DNA of 64,000 nucleotides from positions 186,001 through 250,000 of the forward strand of contig PAAG01000060.1 of NCBI GenBank assembly GCA_002698785.1, in the 5' to 3' direction. Shown here in pieces: positions 53,813-61,856 of the stretch. Position 1 is the first letter of the stretch, and every line of letters begins with the position of its first letter. The translations under genes and the position numbers were made by a program. The DNA comes from Verrucomicrobiales bacterium (GTDB taxonomy: Bacteria > Verrucomicrobiota > Verrucomicrobiia > Verrucomicrobiales > DEV007). The notes under the pieces are model-generated. The model was not told where the DNA came from and did no database searches. It saw only the letters and a program-made list of their open reading frames with translations.

Positions 53813-54938
53813 CTGAGGACTCTTCGACGGGGGCTGGCGCGGTAACTTCGATACCCATCTTGGAAGCACGTGTTTTCCATAGGTTCCGGGCGAACTCCTG
53901 CATGTCTTCGCGGGTGTCAGCCTCGTCGACGATTTCGAGCCCCAGCAGGGTCTCGACAACATCTTCCATGGTGACGAGCCCGCTCATGCCGCCGTATTCG
54001 TCGAGGACGAGGGCGATATGGTGTCGATTCGCCACCAGGTGCTGGAATGCATCGGTGAGTTTGGTGACCTGAGGAATCGCAGCAATTTCGCGCTGAAGGT
54101 CTTTCAGTTCGAGATCGTATTGGTCGCGAGCGGCAGCGAGTAGGATGTCGTGCTTGAGCACGAAGCCGTCGATGTCATCGCGGTTTTCGCTGTAGATGGG
54201 GATCCGGGAAAACGGAGAACTGTTATGGCGATCAAGATATTGCTGAACAGTGGTGTCTTCGGTCAGTGCAAAAACAACAACGCGGGGCGTCATGACTTCG
54301 CGAACAGCGATCTCGCTGAGGCGGAGAAGGTTCTCAATAATGCGGGATTCGTCTTCCTTCAGTTTTCCCTGTCTGGTGCCTAGCTCCGCCATCACCTTGA
54401 GTTCGTCACGGCTGAAAGCGGCTTCTCCATGGTGCCCTTTGCTGAAGAGCTCGATGAACCAGACGATCGGGGTCATGACTTTTGTCAGCACTTGCAGGCA
54501 TAAGCCAACCCAGGGAGCCCACGATCTCCAGTAGCGAGCACCGAGGTTTTTTGGAATGATCTCGGAAGCGATCAGGATTGCCAACGTCATGAGGGCACCG
54601 GCGATAGCATCCCACTTTCCTCCGCCGAGAGCGGAGACCTGGGCAGCTACTCCCATCGCACCTACCGTATGAGAAATGGTATTGAGGGTGAGGATAGACG
54701 TCAGGGGCCGTCCGATCTTATTCTTAAGATCTTCGAGTCTCTCTCCAACTTTAGGTTTCTTGTTCTTGAGGTTGGCGATGTAGGGGTTCGTGATGCTCAG
54801 GATCACGGCCTCCCAGACGGAACAGAAGAAAGACACGCCAATGGCGAGAACGAAGTATGTGATCAGCAGTGACCACGAACCCGTGGCATTTGGATCGACG
54901 CCACCGGAGATTGCCGCTGCGACAAGAGGATGAGGCAT
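53793..54938 (-). CDS. CNNM/CorC-type protein with CBS domains
   Basis: 381 residues: an N-terminal DUF21/CNNM membrane domain (about 20-190, four segments, with EIIPKNLGARY) followed by a pair of CBS domains (about 215-335: VREVMTPRVVVFAL and LVLDEYGGMSGLVTMEDVVETLLG). These proteins transport or sense magnesium or other divalent ions, with the CBS pair binding adenine nucleotides. A transporter-associated third domain is absent, so it is a shorter member. The 3' end overlaps the EamA gene by 20 bases. A perfect hairpin (54975-54995) precedes the start, at the end of the upstream sulfatase gene. Confidence 0.92.
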   Translation of the reverse strand: MPHPLVAAAISGGVDPNATGSWSLLITYFVLAIGVSFFCSVWEAVILSITNPYIANLKNKKPKVGERLEDLKNKIGRPLTSILTLNTISHTVGAMGVAAQVSALGGGKWDAIAGALMTLAILIASEIIPKNLGARYWRSWAPWVGLCLQVLTKVMTPIVWFIELFSKGHHGEAAFSRDELKVMAELGTRQGKLKEDESRIIENLLRLSEIAVREVMTPRVVVFALTEDTTVQQYLDRHNSSPFSRIPIYSENRDDIDGFVLKHDILLAAARDQYDLELKDLQREIAAIPQVTKLTDAFQHLVANRHHIALVLDEYGGMSGLVTMEDVVETLLGLEIVDEADTREDMQEFARNLWKTRASKMGIEVTAPAPVEESSVTDPSN

Positions 54939-54974
54939 GGTTAGCAGATCTTTGCTGCGAATGGTTGTCTATTC

Positions 54975-54995
54975 AAGTCGAAACCGGTTCGACTT
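54975..54995 (-). terminator. Perfect hairpin between sulfatase and CNNM genes
   Basis: AAGTCGAA (54975-54982) pairs with TTCGACTT (54988-54995) around ACCGG. It is 50 bases past the stop of the minus-strand sulfatase gene and upstream of the CNNM gene start, so it can terminate the former. No clear T-run follows. Confidence 0.45.
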
Positions 54996-55044
54996 AAGGA
55001 TGATACGATGAAGCGAAAAGTGTAAAAAGCGAGAGCAGGCACGG

Positions 55045-56853
55045 TCACAGTTTCTTTACATAAGCATAATACGCGCCAGTCAATTCGCTGTTTGGACCAA
55101 CAAAACGAGCGACGAGTTCAGCGGGGCCCTTTTCAAGCGATACCTTCAACGTCACGCTGCTGGCGCCTTCTGGCACTTTGGTTTCGGCTTTTTCTCCCTG
55201 GATTTCAATGTAGGCGGTCGAAGCTGGAACCGATTTTCCTGGTTGTGTGCGGTAGGCTTTGGTTCCGGGGACAGGTTCGCCGGGGGGAATTGAATCGGTT
55301 ATGGCTGCCTTGGCGACATCTCCTTCATTCGGCCAGCGTCGAAGCTCAATTTCGTAGTCTCCGGCTTCAACAACATCGAGATACCAGAAGCCGGTGTCTT
55401 CGGGGTGGTTGCCGCCCTGGCGGACCTGGGACTGATTCCAGGGAACCATGCGTGTGGTGATCCAATCGTGGCTGGTTAGGCGGCTTGGATTCTCTGCTGG
55501 ATGACCGATTTTGATACGAGCCGGGTTTCCAAAGGTGGGTTCTAGCTCTGCCCACCAAGCTTCGTAGAAGGTCTTCATACGATCGGCAACTTCGGGGTGG
55601 TTTTCGATGACGTTGTTCTTCTGACCGGGATCGGAGTGGATGGCGTAGAGTTCGTGATTAACCTCACCCTTTTTATTGTGATTGCTGACAAGTCGCCAGT
55701 CGTTGCTCATGACGGCGGACTTTCTCCATTTGATGGGATCCTTGACTCGCTGGCTGTCCGTGACGAGGAGACGGTCAGGCCAATCTGTAGGAGCATTTTC
55801 GTTTTCGATGAGTGGGCGAATGGATACCCCGTCGAACTTCACGTCGGTTGGAGCGTCAATATCGCAAAGATCGATAAGGGTTGGGACGACATCGACGTGG
55901 GCTGTGATCGTTCCTACTCGCTTCTCTTGCGAGTAACCGCCGTTCGGCCAGTGAAGGAAGAAGGGGACCCGATGGCCGCCGTCGTATTCGCTACCCTTGG
56001 CGCCACGCATCTCGGAGTTGTAGACTTTTGCCCCGGATGAAGTGCCGTTGTCAGTGGTGAAGATGAAGATGGTATTTTCGGCGAGGCCCTTTTCTTCGAG
56101 CCATTTGCGCATCTGACCAACGTTGTCGTCGATGTTAGCAATCATGCCGAAGAAGTTGGCCAGTGCCACGCCCTGATCTTCGTAGGGCTCTGAGTATTCG
56201 ACAGGGGAGTGATAGGGGCCGTGGGGTGCGTTGGTGGCGATGTAAGCGAGGAATGGCTTTCCGGCGTCGGCTTGTTCTTCGATAAAGTCTTTTGCGTAGC
56301 GGAAGAATACATCGGTGCAGAAGCCTTCTACCGCTTCGGGTTCGGAGTTGTGGAAGTAGGAGCCGTCGAAGTAGGCGTTGTCCCAGTAGTCTGGGGTCTG
56401 GCCGACACCACCGCCGCCGTGACGCATCACTTCGGTAAATCCCCGGTCTTCAGGGCGGAAGGGGTAGTTATCACCAAGGTGCCATTTCCCGAACATGCCG
56501 GTAGCGTAGCCGTTGTCTTTGAAGATCTGGCCCATGGTGACCTCATTTTCCCTGAGCATGGAACGCCCCATGATGGTGTGCCAGACGCCGGTGCGGTTCG
56601 TCCAGTGACCAGTGAGGAATGCACAGCGGGTGGGGGAGCAGGTGGGTGCCACGTGGTAGTCGTCGAGACGGACGGACTCTGCTGCGAGTGAGTCAAGATT
56701 CGGTGTCTTGAGGACAGGGTTTCCGTGACAGGAGAGGTCGCCGTATCCCTGGTCATCCGTAATAACAATCACCACATTTGGGGGAGAGGCGGCTAAGACG
56801 GGAATTGAGGTGAGTAGGAGGAACGTTAGACCAACGAAGAATCGTGATATCAT
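55045..56853 (-). CDS. Exported sulfatase with C-terminal beta-domain
   Basis: From the ATG at 56853 it has 602 residues and a signal peptide (1-22); a longer frame to 56928 precedes the signal. Metal site D33-D34 (VITDDQGYGD), maturation motif C72-S-P-T-R76 with FLTGHWTNRTG, and GKWHLGDNYPFRPEDRGF. Beyond the usual sulfatase length (about 470) is an extra beta-rich module of about 120 residues (VEAGDYEIELRRWPNEG) resembling a carbohydrate-associated or DUF-type sandwich. It is divergent from the pseudopilin gene with 203 bases between. Confidence 0.93.
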   Translation of the reverse strand: MISRFFVGLTFLLLTSIPVLAASPPNVVIVITDDQGYGDLSCHGNPVLKTPNLDSLAAESVRLDDYHVAPTCSPTRCAFLTGHWTNRTGVWHTIMGRSMLRENEVTMGQIFKDNGYATGMFGKWHLGDNYPFRPEDRGFTEVMRHGGGGVGQTPDYWDNAYFDGSYFHNSEPEAVEGFCTDVFFRYAKDFIEEQADAGKPFLAYIATNAPHGPYHSPVEYSEPYEDQGVALANFFGMIANIDDNVGQMRKWLEEKGLAENTIFIFTTDNGTSSGAKVYNSEMRGAKGSEYDGGHRVPFFLHWPNGGYSQEKRVGTITAHVDVVPTLIDLCDIDAPTDVKFDGVSIRPLIENENAPTDWPDRLLVTDSQRVKDPIKWRKSAVMSNDWRLVSNHNKKGEVNHELYAIHSDPGQKNNVIENHPEVADRMKTFYEAWWAELEPTFGNPARIKIGHPAENPSRLTSHDWITTRMVPWNQSQVRQGGNHPEDTGFWYLDVVEAGDYEIELRRWPNEGDVAKAAITDSIPPGEPVPGTKAYRTQPGKSVPASTAYIEIQGEKAETKVPEGASSVTLKVSLEKGPAELVARFVGPNSELTGAYYAYVKKL

Positions 56854-56975
56854 CAAGGTGGGGTTTTTACTTCGCGGCGATTGTATGGGAGGAAGCGGAA
56901 TCGGTAAAGTGGCGTCTATCCATTTCATCGTGGGTTTTAGTGGGACTTTTCTGATTTTTGGCTTCGTTTTTGGGG

Positions 56976-57005
56976 TTGACTGAGAAAGTTCAGACTGATT
57001 ACAAT
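56976..57005 (+). promoter_or_regulatory. Near-consensus sigma-70-type promoter of the pseudopilin gene
   Basis: TTGACT (56976-56981) and TACAAT (57000-57005) are separated by 18 bases and lie 51 bases before the pseudopilin ATG. Both hexamers differ from consensus by one base. Confidence 0.6.
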
Positions 57006-57056
57006 GTAAATACGATACTAATTCTTCAGATTTTTCTGGAGATCACTTCGTGAACC

Positions 57057-57866
57057 ATGAATCGAACTATCCCCCACCTTCCTCGGACCAAGGGTTTTAC
57101 CCTGATGGAACTCCTCGTTGTCATTGGCATTCTGGCCATTCTCGCCTCGCTTGTTGTAGCTGGCATGATGAAAGCACGGGTGATTGTTGAGAGAGGGATT
57201 GCCAACACGAACATTCGGGAGCTTGCCATTGCGACTCGTGCCTGGGCTACGGAGAACAACGATAAGGTTTTCTCGCCGGTGTATCCCGGAGGAATGGAAG
57301 TGCCTCCCGGAATGAAACCTGATGATTTTTTCCCAGAGTATTATGATCTCGGTGATTCAGGGTTGTGGCTGGATGGAGTGTTGTTCGCCCGGATTTATAT
57401 GCAGGCCAGTTCGTCCGGAGTGGTTGAGCAGTATCCGGTAAATGATGATGGTGATCATTTGAAGGGAACTCTTTTTGAGTCCAAGCAGTCGGTGAAGGTG
57501 AATCCTTCTGAAGAGGACTGGCACAAGCACAGCTATGCCATGAATGCGAATCTCCAGTATGACAAGATCTATGATTCTGTGCAGAGTTCGTCCGATCCTT
57601 ATCTGACGGAGAAGACTTATTCGAATCTCATTTTTGCTCCTAATGCGATGCTTTTCATTGAGAACGAAGAATCCAATATTGTGATGTATGAGGACAGGGA
57701 TGCTATCCTGGAAACCTTCGAAACTCGATGGGGCGGAACTCGTCCTGTAGGTGTTGCTGCGTTTCTTGATGGTCACGCTGAGACTCTGAACGATACGACT
57801 ATTCCAGATCAGGATCCGGATTCTGATCGCAAGTCGAGCCGTTTCTGGCGCGGTGTTGATCCTTGA
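57057..57866 (+). CDS. Type II secretion/type IV pseudopilin-like protein
   Basis: 269 residues with a prepilin N-terminus: a basic leader (1-13, ending TKG), cleavage after G13, then F14-T-L-M-E18 (the glutamate at mature position 5) and a hydrophobic helix LLVVIGILAILASLVVAGMM. The rest is a large beta-rich head of about 230 residues, longer than classical GspG or pilin, with HAET-like GVAAFLDGHAET near the end as in many planctomycete/verrucomicrobial pseudopilins. No assembly genes are nearby, so it is an orphan substrate of a distant machinery. A near-consensus promoter lies just ahead. Start at ATG 57057. Confidence 0.88.
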   Translation: MNRTIPHLPRTKGFTLMELLVVIGILAILASLVVAGMMKARVIVERGIANTNIRELAIATRAWATENNDKVFSPVYPGGMEVPPGMKPDDFFPEYYDLGDSGLWLDGVLFARIYMQASSSGVVEQYPVNDDGDHLKGTLFESKQSVKVNPSEEDWHKHSYAMNANLQYDKIYDSVQSSSDPYLTEKTYSNLIFAPNAMLFIENEESNIVMYEDRDAILETFETRWGGTRPVGVAAFLDGHAETLNDTTIPDQDPDSDRKSSRFWRGVDP

Positions 57867-57879
57867 TTTGTTGTTTGCC

Positions 57880-58500
57880 TTAAGCGGGCGCGTTTTCCCG
57901 GTCGTAAGCTTCTTTTGCCAACCGGCGCGCTTCGCTGACGGCGAAGGTGCAAGCTTCCGTGCAGATCACAGGAACGGAGCGCTTTCCGCTCTTGAGTCGG
58001 GAGACTGCACATTTGTCATCGATGGGCCATGCGATCTTTCGGATGCAGCCGGGTGAGCAGAGTTCTCGCATGATTCGGTTTGCCATCTGATCGTTGATAG
58101 CGCCTGCGAAGCGATACATCCCGGTCTGCCGTTCGAGGGTGTCGCGAAGGGGCACGGGATCGAGTTCTCCTCTGGAGTAGGCGATCCATGTGGCGAAGAC
58201 GCCGGGATAGATTGCGTCGAGGCGCTTGAGAAATTCTGAGGGGCACTCTGTCCTGGTGATCCACCCGCACCGAAGGGTAGGAGCGGTTTTGAGGGGGCGG
58301 TATTCTCCATCGGGCGTGTATTTTGCGAGCTCGCGAAGGCCTTCGACGGAGTCGATTTGGTCGAGGCCTTCGTCGCTTTCGGTATTTCGAATGTGACGGG
58401 CGGAAAAGCCTGCGGTTTCGCAATGACGGAGAACGAGGTCTCCGTAGCGTTTGTCCATTCCGGGAGGCAATAGGGCCTCTAGTTCTTCAGCCAGCGTCAT
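57880..58500 (-). CDS. DR2241-like Fe-S domain protein
   Basis: 206 residues, soluble. The C-terminal third has cysteines in LCSPGCIRKIAWP, DKCAVS and VICTEACTFAVSEA, a pattern like the iron-sulfur domain of DR2241 of Deinococcus, in which that domain is fused to CbiX. Here it is a separate gene whose start overlaps the end of the CbiX gene by 14 bases (58487-58500). The two are therefore coupled and probably form one complex. Further cysteines occur in TLRCGWITRTEC. It likely binds a 4Fe-4S cluster, perhaps for the chelatase reaction. Recognition is from memory of that arrangement. Confidence 0.75.
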   Translation of the reverse strand: MTLAEELEALLPPGMDKRYGDLVLRHCETAGFSARHIRNTESDEGLDQIDSVEGLRELAKYTPDGEYRPLKTAPTLRCGWITRTECPSEFLKRLDAIYPGVFATWIAYSRGELDPVPLRDTLERQTGMYRFAGAINDQMANRIMRELCSPGCIRKIAWPIDDKCAVSRLKSGKRSVPVICTEACTFAVSEARRLAKEAYDRENAPA

Positions 58501-59311
58501 TGCGATAGTGTTCGTCGAAATACGCTACCTGATCAATGATGACTTCCGCAAGTGATGGATCTGTCCCGATCGCGGAGCTGTAATACAGGGTGCGTCCATT
58601 GACGGTATATGGGTTGTTTCGAAAGACATCGCGCTGGCTGGCGGCTTCGGTAGGCTCGCTCTCGATGCCAAGCATGACGGGGATATCCTGGTAGCTGTGG
58701 AGGCCGTCTGAGATGAAAAACGGGACGACGACGACGTTTGGTGTCGATGTCATTGTCTGCCAGTCGGCAATGAAAGGTGCTTCTTCCATGTAGGCGTCAT
58801 GCACTTCGGCGAATGGGGCACTGGAAGCAATGATGGCATCTACCTGTGTGCGGATGGCCTCGGTGGATTTCTTGTTCAGGTTTGTCCCGTGACCGACAAT
58901 AATGAGCGAGGTTTCTTTCGGATCGATGCCGCTGTCGAGGATCTCCGATGCTCGCTTGGTGAGAAGGTTGGTCATTCTGGAATGAATGCCGACGGGATCG
59001 CAGTAGTGGATGGTTTTCTCTCCGCGCTTGGTGGTGTGGCCGTCGAGTTCGAGCTCTCTTGGGAGGACCTGGCGGGTGAAGTACCCTTCGCTGATGAAGT
59101 TGGGGACGACGTAGATCTCGTCCTGCTCAATCATGGGCCAGATCTGGCGAAAGCTGGGCTCTTCTTTCCAGAAGGAGCAATGGACGGCAGCGAACTTGCC
59201 AGTCTGCTCAATGCTGTCGGCGATTTTCCATGTGGGATCGGAGGAGTCGGGGTTCTCGGTGGAACCGTGTCCTAGAATAAGAAGGGCGGATTCTGGTTTG
59301 GAGAAGTCCAT
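58487..59311 (-). CDS. CbiX-type sirohydrochlorin chelatase
   Basis: From ATG 59311, 274 residues; a TTG at 59317 is less likely. Two CbiX-like repeats are visible, with the metal-binding histidine motifs LILGHGSTENPD (near 15) and IVGHGTNLNKK (near 141), so it is the long, duplicated form. These enzymes insert cobalt, nickel or iron into sirohydrochlorin on the way to cobalamin, coenzyme F430 or sirohaem; which metal is used cannot be told. No other tetrapyrrole gene is in the window. It is followed by a DR2241-like Fe-S gene with a 14-base overlap. Confidence 0.85.
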   Translation of the reverse strand: MDFSKPESALLILGHGSTENPDSSDPTWKIADSIEQTGKFAAVHCSFWKEEPSFRQIWPMIEQDEIYVVPNFISEGYFTRQVLPRELELDGHTTKRGEKTIHYCDPVGIHSRMTNLLTKRASEILDSGIDPKETSLIIVGHGTNLNKKSTEAIRTQVDAIIASSAPFAEVHDAYMEEAPFIADWQTMTSTPNVVVVPFFISDGLHSYQDIPVMLGIESEPTEAASQRDVFRNNPYTVNGRTLYYSSAIGTDPSLAEVIIDQVAYFDEHYRNDAG

Positions 59312-59429
59312 TCGCAATGGGTCTACGGAGTCTGTCGGATGCTGGATGCAAAATGCAAGTGCGGTTCGAATTAATTAAATAAGTTAAAATATCTGGAAAA
59401 GTGAGACAAAATCACTATTCTGATATTAA

Positions 59430-60038
59430 ATGAACGGTGGAACGCATTTTGGCTTAGTGATCGGAGTTTGTCTTTCGACCTGTTTCGCGGGCGTAAGTCA
59501 GGCGGAGCCGGAATCGGGACTCTCTGCAATTCAGTCATTTATCCAGTGGGAAGGGCAGGATGAGGCACCGGAGATTTATGGTGCGGTCGGTTTTTTCGCA
59601 GATCCTACTCCACCGCAGTGGCTGGTTTTGACGCCGGTGGAAGGGGAAGAAGATGTCTTTCGGGAGTGCATTGTGAAGGATGGGGTGGTGACTGCTGAGC
59701 GGATGTTTCGAAAGTTGCCGGGGCAGGACCTGCCTTCGATACCGATCCGGCTTGAGGATGTGAAATACGATTCGGGAGATGCTTTTCTTGCTGCAGAAGA
59801 GGCGGCGGGAAGTCGAAAGATCAAGTTTGAGAGCGCTCATTTTCAGCTCCGTTGTCGGGAAAAGGGACAGGAGCCTGTGTGGATGGTGAGCTTGCTCTCT
59901 GGCTATCACATCAGTATCGGTGTGGTGTATGTCTCGGCTAAATCGGGCGATGTGATTCGGGAAAAGTGGCAGGGTGAACCGTCCGGGAAGATGTATTCTT
60001 CCACGATCGAGCTTTCCAAGCCGGTATCCGGGAACTGA
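59430..60038 (+). CDS. Exported hypothetical protein
   Basis: 202 residues with a signal peptide (MNGGTHFGLVIGVCLSTCFAGVSQA). The mature protein is a compact beta-rich domain with FADPTPPQWLVLTPVEGEED and, near the end, SGYHISIGVVYVSAKSGDVI, which recalls PepSY-like turn-and-strand units. I do not recognise the family. It starts at ATG 59430 after an AT-rich region (59370-59425) likely to hold its promoter. Convergent with the PhoX-like gene, 8 bases away. Confidence 0.7.
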   Translation: MNGGTHFGLVIGVCLSTCFAGVSQAEPESGLSAIQSFIQWEGQDEAPEIYGAVGFFADPTPPQWLVLTPVEGEEDVFRECIVKDGVVTAERMFRKLPGQDLPSIPIRLEDVKYDSGDAFLAAEEAAGSRKIKFESAHFQLRCREKGQEPVWMVSLLSGYHISIGVVYVSAKSGDVIREKWQGEPSGKMYSSTIELSKPVSGN

Positions 60039-60046
60039 GGGTTTTC

Positions 60047-61405
60047 TCAGAATGGCCCTGTGATTGCGAAGGTGAATCCAGGATTCTGGATGTTCACGAA
60101 GAGGGTTTTCCCATCTGGGCTGAAGCAGGCTCCGGCAAATTCTGAGGTGTTCAGGGCGTTGTGGGCGATGGAGAAGATTTCTCCCTCCCTGGTGACTCCT
60201 CGAACCATGGATGGGCCGGAGTTGTCTTCGCAAATGTAGAGGTGGCCGGATGGGGCGATGGTGATGTTGTCGCCGTTCTTGAGCAGGTCTGTGTCGTTGG
60301 GCTCGAGGTAGAGTTCGAGTTCTCCTTCTGCGGAATTCTCGCCGGGGAAGTAACGGAAGATCTGGCCGGACTGGTTTTTGCCGCCGTCGGTGCAGGCCCA
60401 GTAGATGGATGATTCGCCGACGTTGTCTGGGCTGCCGTACCACATGCCTTCGCCTCGGGAGAAGATGACGGCTCCTTTTTCCATGGCTTGGAAGCGGAGG
60501 TCGTCGTCGGGCGATTCAGGATTTTCGAGGTCGACCCACTCGACGGGAACTCGTTCGCGGATGGGGAAGGTGAGTTCGTTGCCGGGCCAGTTGCGGGTGT
60601 CCTGCTCTTTTTCGCCTTTGATCTTGAGCGCCTGGAGTTTGCCACCGGCGGCGAGTTTGCCGGGTTGGTCTGGAATGAATCGGTAGATGACTCCATCGGA
60701 GCGGTCTTCGGTGAGGTAGACGATGCCTGTGTCGGGATCGACGGCGATGGCTTCGTGACGGAAGCGGCCCATGGCTTTGAGAGCGACGGGCTGGGTGAGG
60801 CCTTTTGCGTTTGAAGGAACTTCGAAGCAGTATCCATGGAATTGTCCCCATTTACTGGTCATGTCGGAGGGTTCTTCGCATGTGACCCAGCTGCCCCATG
60901 GAGTCGGGCCGCCAGCACAGTTTCGGTCGGTGCCGACAAGGCTGAGAAACTGGTTTTCAACTTTACCGGATTTTGGATCGTAGATGAGGGTGGTGGTGCC
61001 GCCGACGAAAGGCTGTGCGCCAAAGCGGCCGCCGTCGTAGATGAGGGATTCGTCGAATCCTTTGGGGAGTTTCTTGTTGTCTTTGAAGGGCCCTTCGGAG
61101 CTGCCGGAGTGACCGATCTCGTGATTGCGAACGAGGGCAATTTTGCCATTTCCGGCGTCGAATGCGGCCATTCCGTCGGGTTTGCCGGGAACGGTGTAGC
61201 CGTCATTCATCTTGTCGCCGGTGAAGGAGAGAACTCGGTAGGAGAATCCTTCGGGGAGATCGAGCAGACGGTGAGGGTCCGTTTTGAGTTCGCCGTAGGA
61301 GAAGCCTTCTGCTGCCTGGAGGTTGGAATCGAGGTATTTGCTGAGTCCGAGAAAGCCGGTGGTGACTGCTGCGGACTGGGTGAGGAAGGAGCGACGGGAT
61401 TTCAT
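60047..61405 (-). CDS. Tat-exported PhoX-like (DUF839) protein
   Basis: From the ATG at 61405, 452 residues with a twin-arginine signal (MKSRRSFLTQSAAVTTGFLG). The DUF839/PhoX propeller is recognisable in the mature part: LDLPEGFSYRVLSFTGD, IALVRNHEIGHSG, GGTTTLIYDPKSGKV, NCAGGPTPWGSWVTCEE, HEAIAVDPDTGIVYLTEDR and LYICEDNSGPSM. PhoX proteins are calcium/iron-dependent alkaline phosphatases of the periplasm, and the family contains inactive relatives too. A longer frame to 61423 adds six residues only. Convergent with the exported hypothetical protein. Confidence 0.9.
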   Translation of the reverse strand: MKSRRSFLTQSAAVTTGFLGLSKYLDSNLQAAEGFSYGELKTDPHRLLDLPEGFSYRVLSFTGDKMNDGYTVPGKPDGMAAFDAGNGKIALVRNHEIGHSGSSEGPFKDNKKLPKGFDESLIYDGGRFGAQPFVGGTTTLIYDPKSGKVENQFLSLVGTDRNCAGGPTPWGSWVTCEEPSDMTSKWGQFHGYCFEVPSNAKGLTQPVALKAMGRFRHEAIAVDPDTGIVYLTEDRSDGVIYRFIPDQPGKLAAGGKLQALKIKGEKEQDTRNWPGNELTFPIRERVPVEWVDLENPESPDDDLRFQAMEKGAVIFSRGEGMWYGSPDNVGESSIYWACTDGGKNQSGQIFRYFPGENSAEGELELYLEPNDTDLLKNGDNITIAPSGHLYICEDNSGPSMVRGVTREGEIFSIAHNALNTSEFAGACFSPDGKTLFVNIQNPGFTFAITGPF

Positions 61406-61488
61406 GGGGAGAGATTTCACCATTGATAACGAAATGGGAGCAATTCGTCGTCAATTTTTTGGTGACTGATTTGTGTGAGGGGAGGGGG

Positions 61489-61623
61489 GAAATGCTGAAA
61501 TGCTGAGATTTTGAAATGCTGAGATTTTGAAATGCTGAGATTTTGAAATGCTGAAACCGGTAACCGGCGTAGGCTGAAATGCTGACGCGCAGCCTGCGGC
61601 GCACGATGAATAATGAAATGCTG
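61489..61623. repeat. Tandem 16-nt repeat and scattered GAAATGCTG copies
   Basis: The unit GAAATGCTGAGATTTT occurs three times without a gap (61497-61512, 61513-61528, 61529-61544). Partial units flank it (61489-61496 and 61545-61560). The 9-mer GAAATGCTG recurs at 61576-61584 and 61615-61623, seven copies in all. There are no spacers, so it is not a CRISPR array. Confidence 0.85.
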
Positions 61624-61780
61624 TTTTCGTTCGCGCGTTGGTGGGCGAGAAAAAGATAAGGAGTAAGATAAAGAAAAAGAGTTTTGGAGGCGTGGGGGTG
61701 CTCCCGCTGGTCGGTGGTCTTGGGGGGGAGTAGGATTAGGATTATGAGTATGAGGAGGAGTTGGGGGAGATTCGGAAACG

Positions 61781-61815
61781 TTCAACGTCCAACGCTCAAC
61801 TTTAAACTTTCAAGT
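61781..61815. repeat. Degenerate heptanucleotide array
   Basis: Five back-to-back 7-nt units, TTCAACG, TCCAACG, CTCAACT, TTAAACT and TTCAAGT. A possible sixth, GGAAACG, lies just before at 61774-61780. It ends 42 bases before the terminase-like gene's stop. It recalls the heptameric short tandem repeats of cyanobacteria. Confidence 0.6.
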
Positions 61816-61856
61816 AGTGGAGATAGAAATGAGGGGAAATGAAGGGATTTTTGTTT

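Larger units (their letters stand above)
61406..61856. other. 451-base intergenic region, repeat-rich
   Basis: Between the PhoX-like gene and the terminase-like gene. I see no believable gene. It contains two repeat arrays (61489-61623 and 61781-61815). The rest is GT/AG-rich low-complexity sequence. Promoter of the PhoX gene must lie near 61410-61450. Confidence 0.5.

Noticed and set aside
61489-61560. Possible CRISPR array
   Set aside because: Units are 16 nt and directly adjacent, with no unique spacers and no cas genes.
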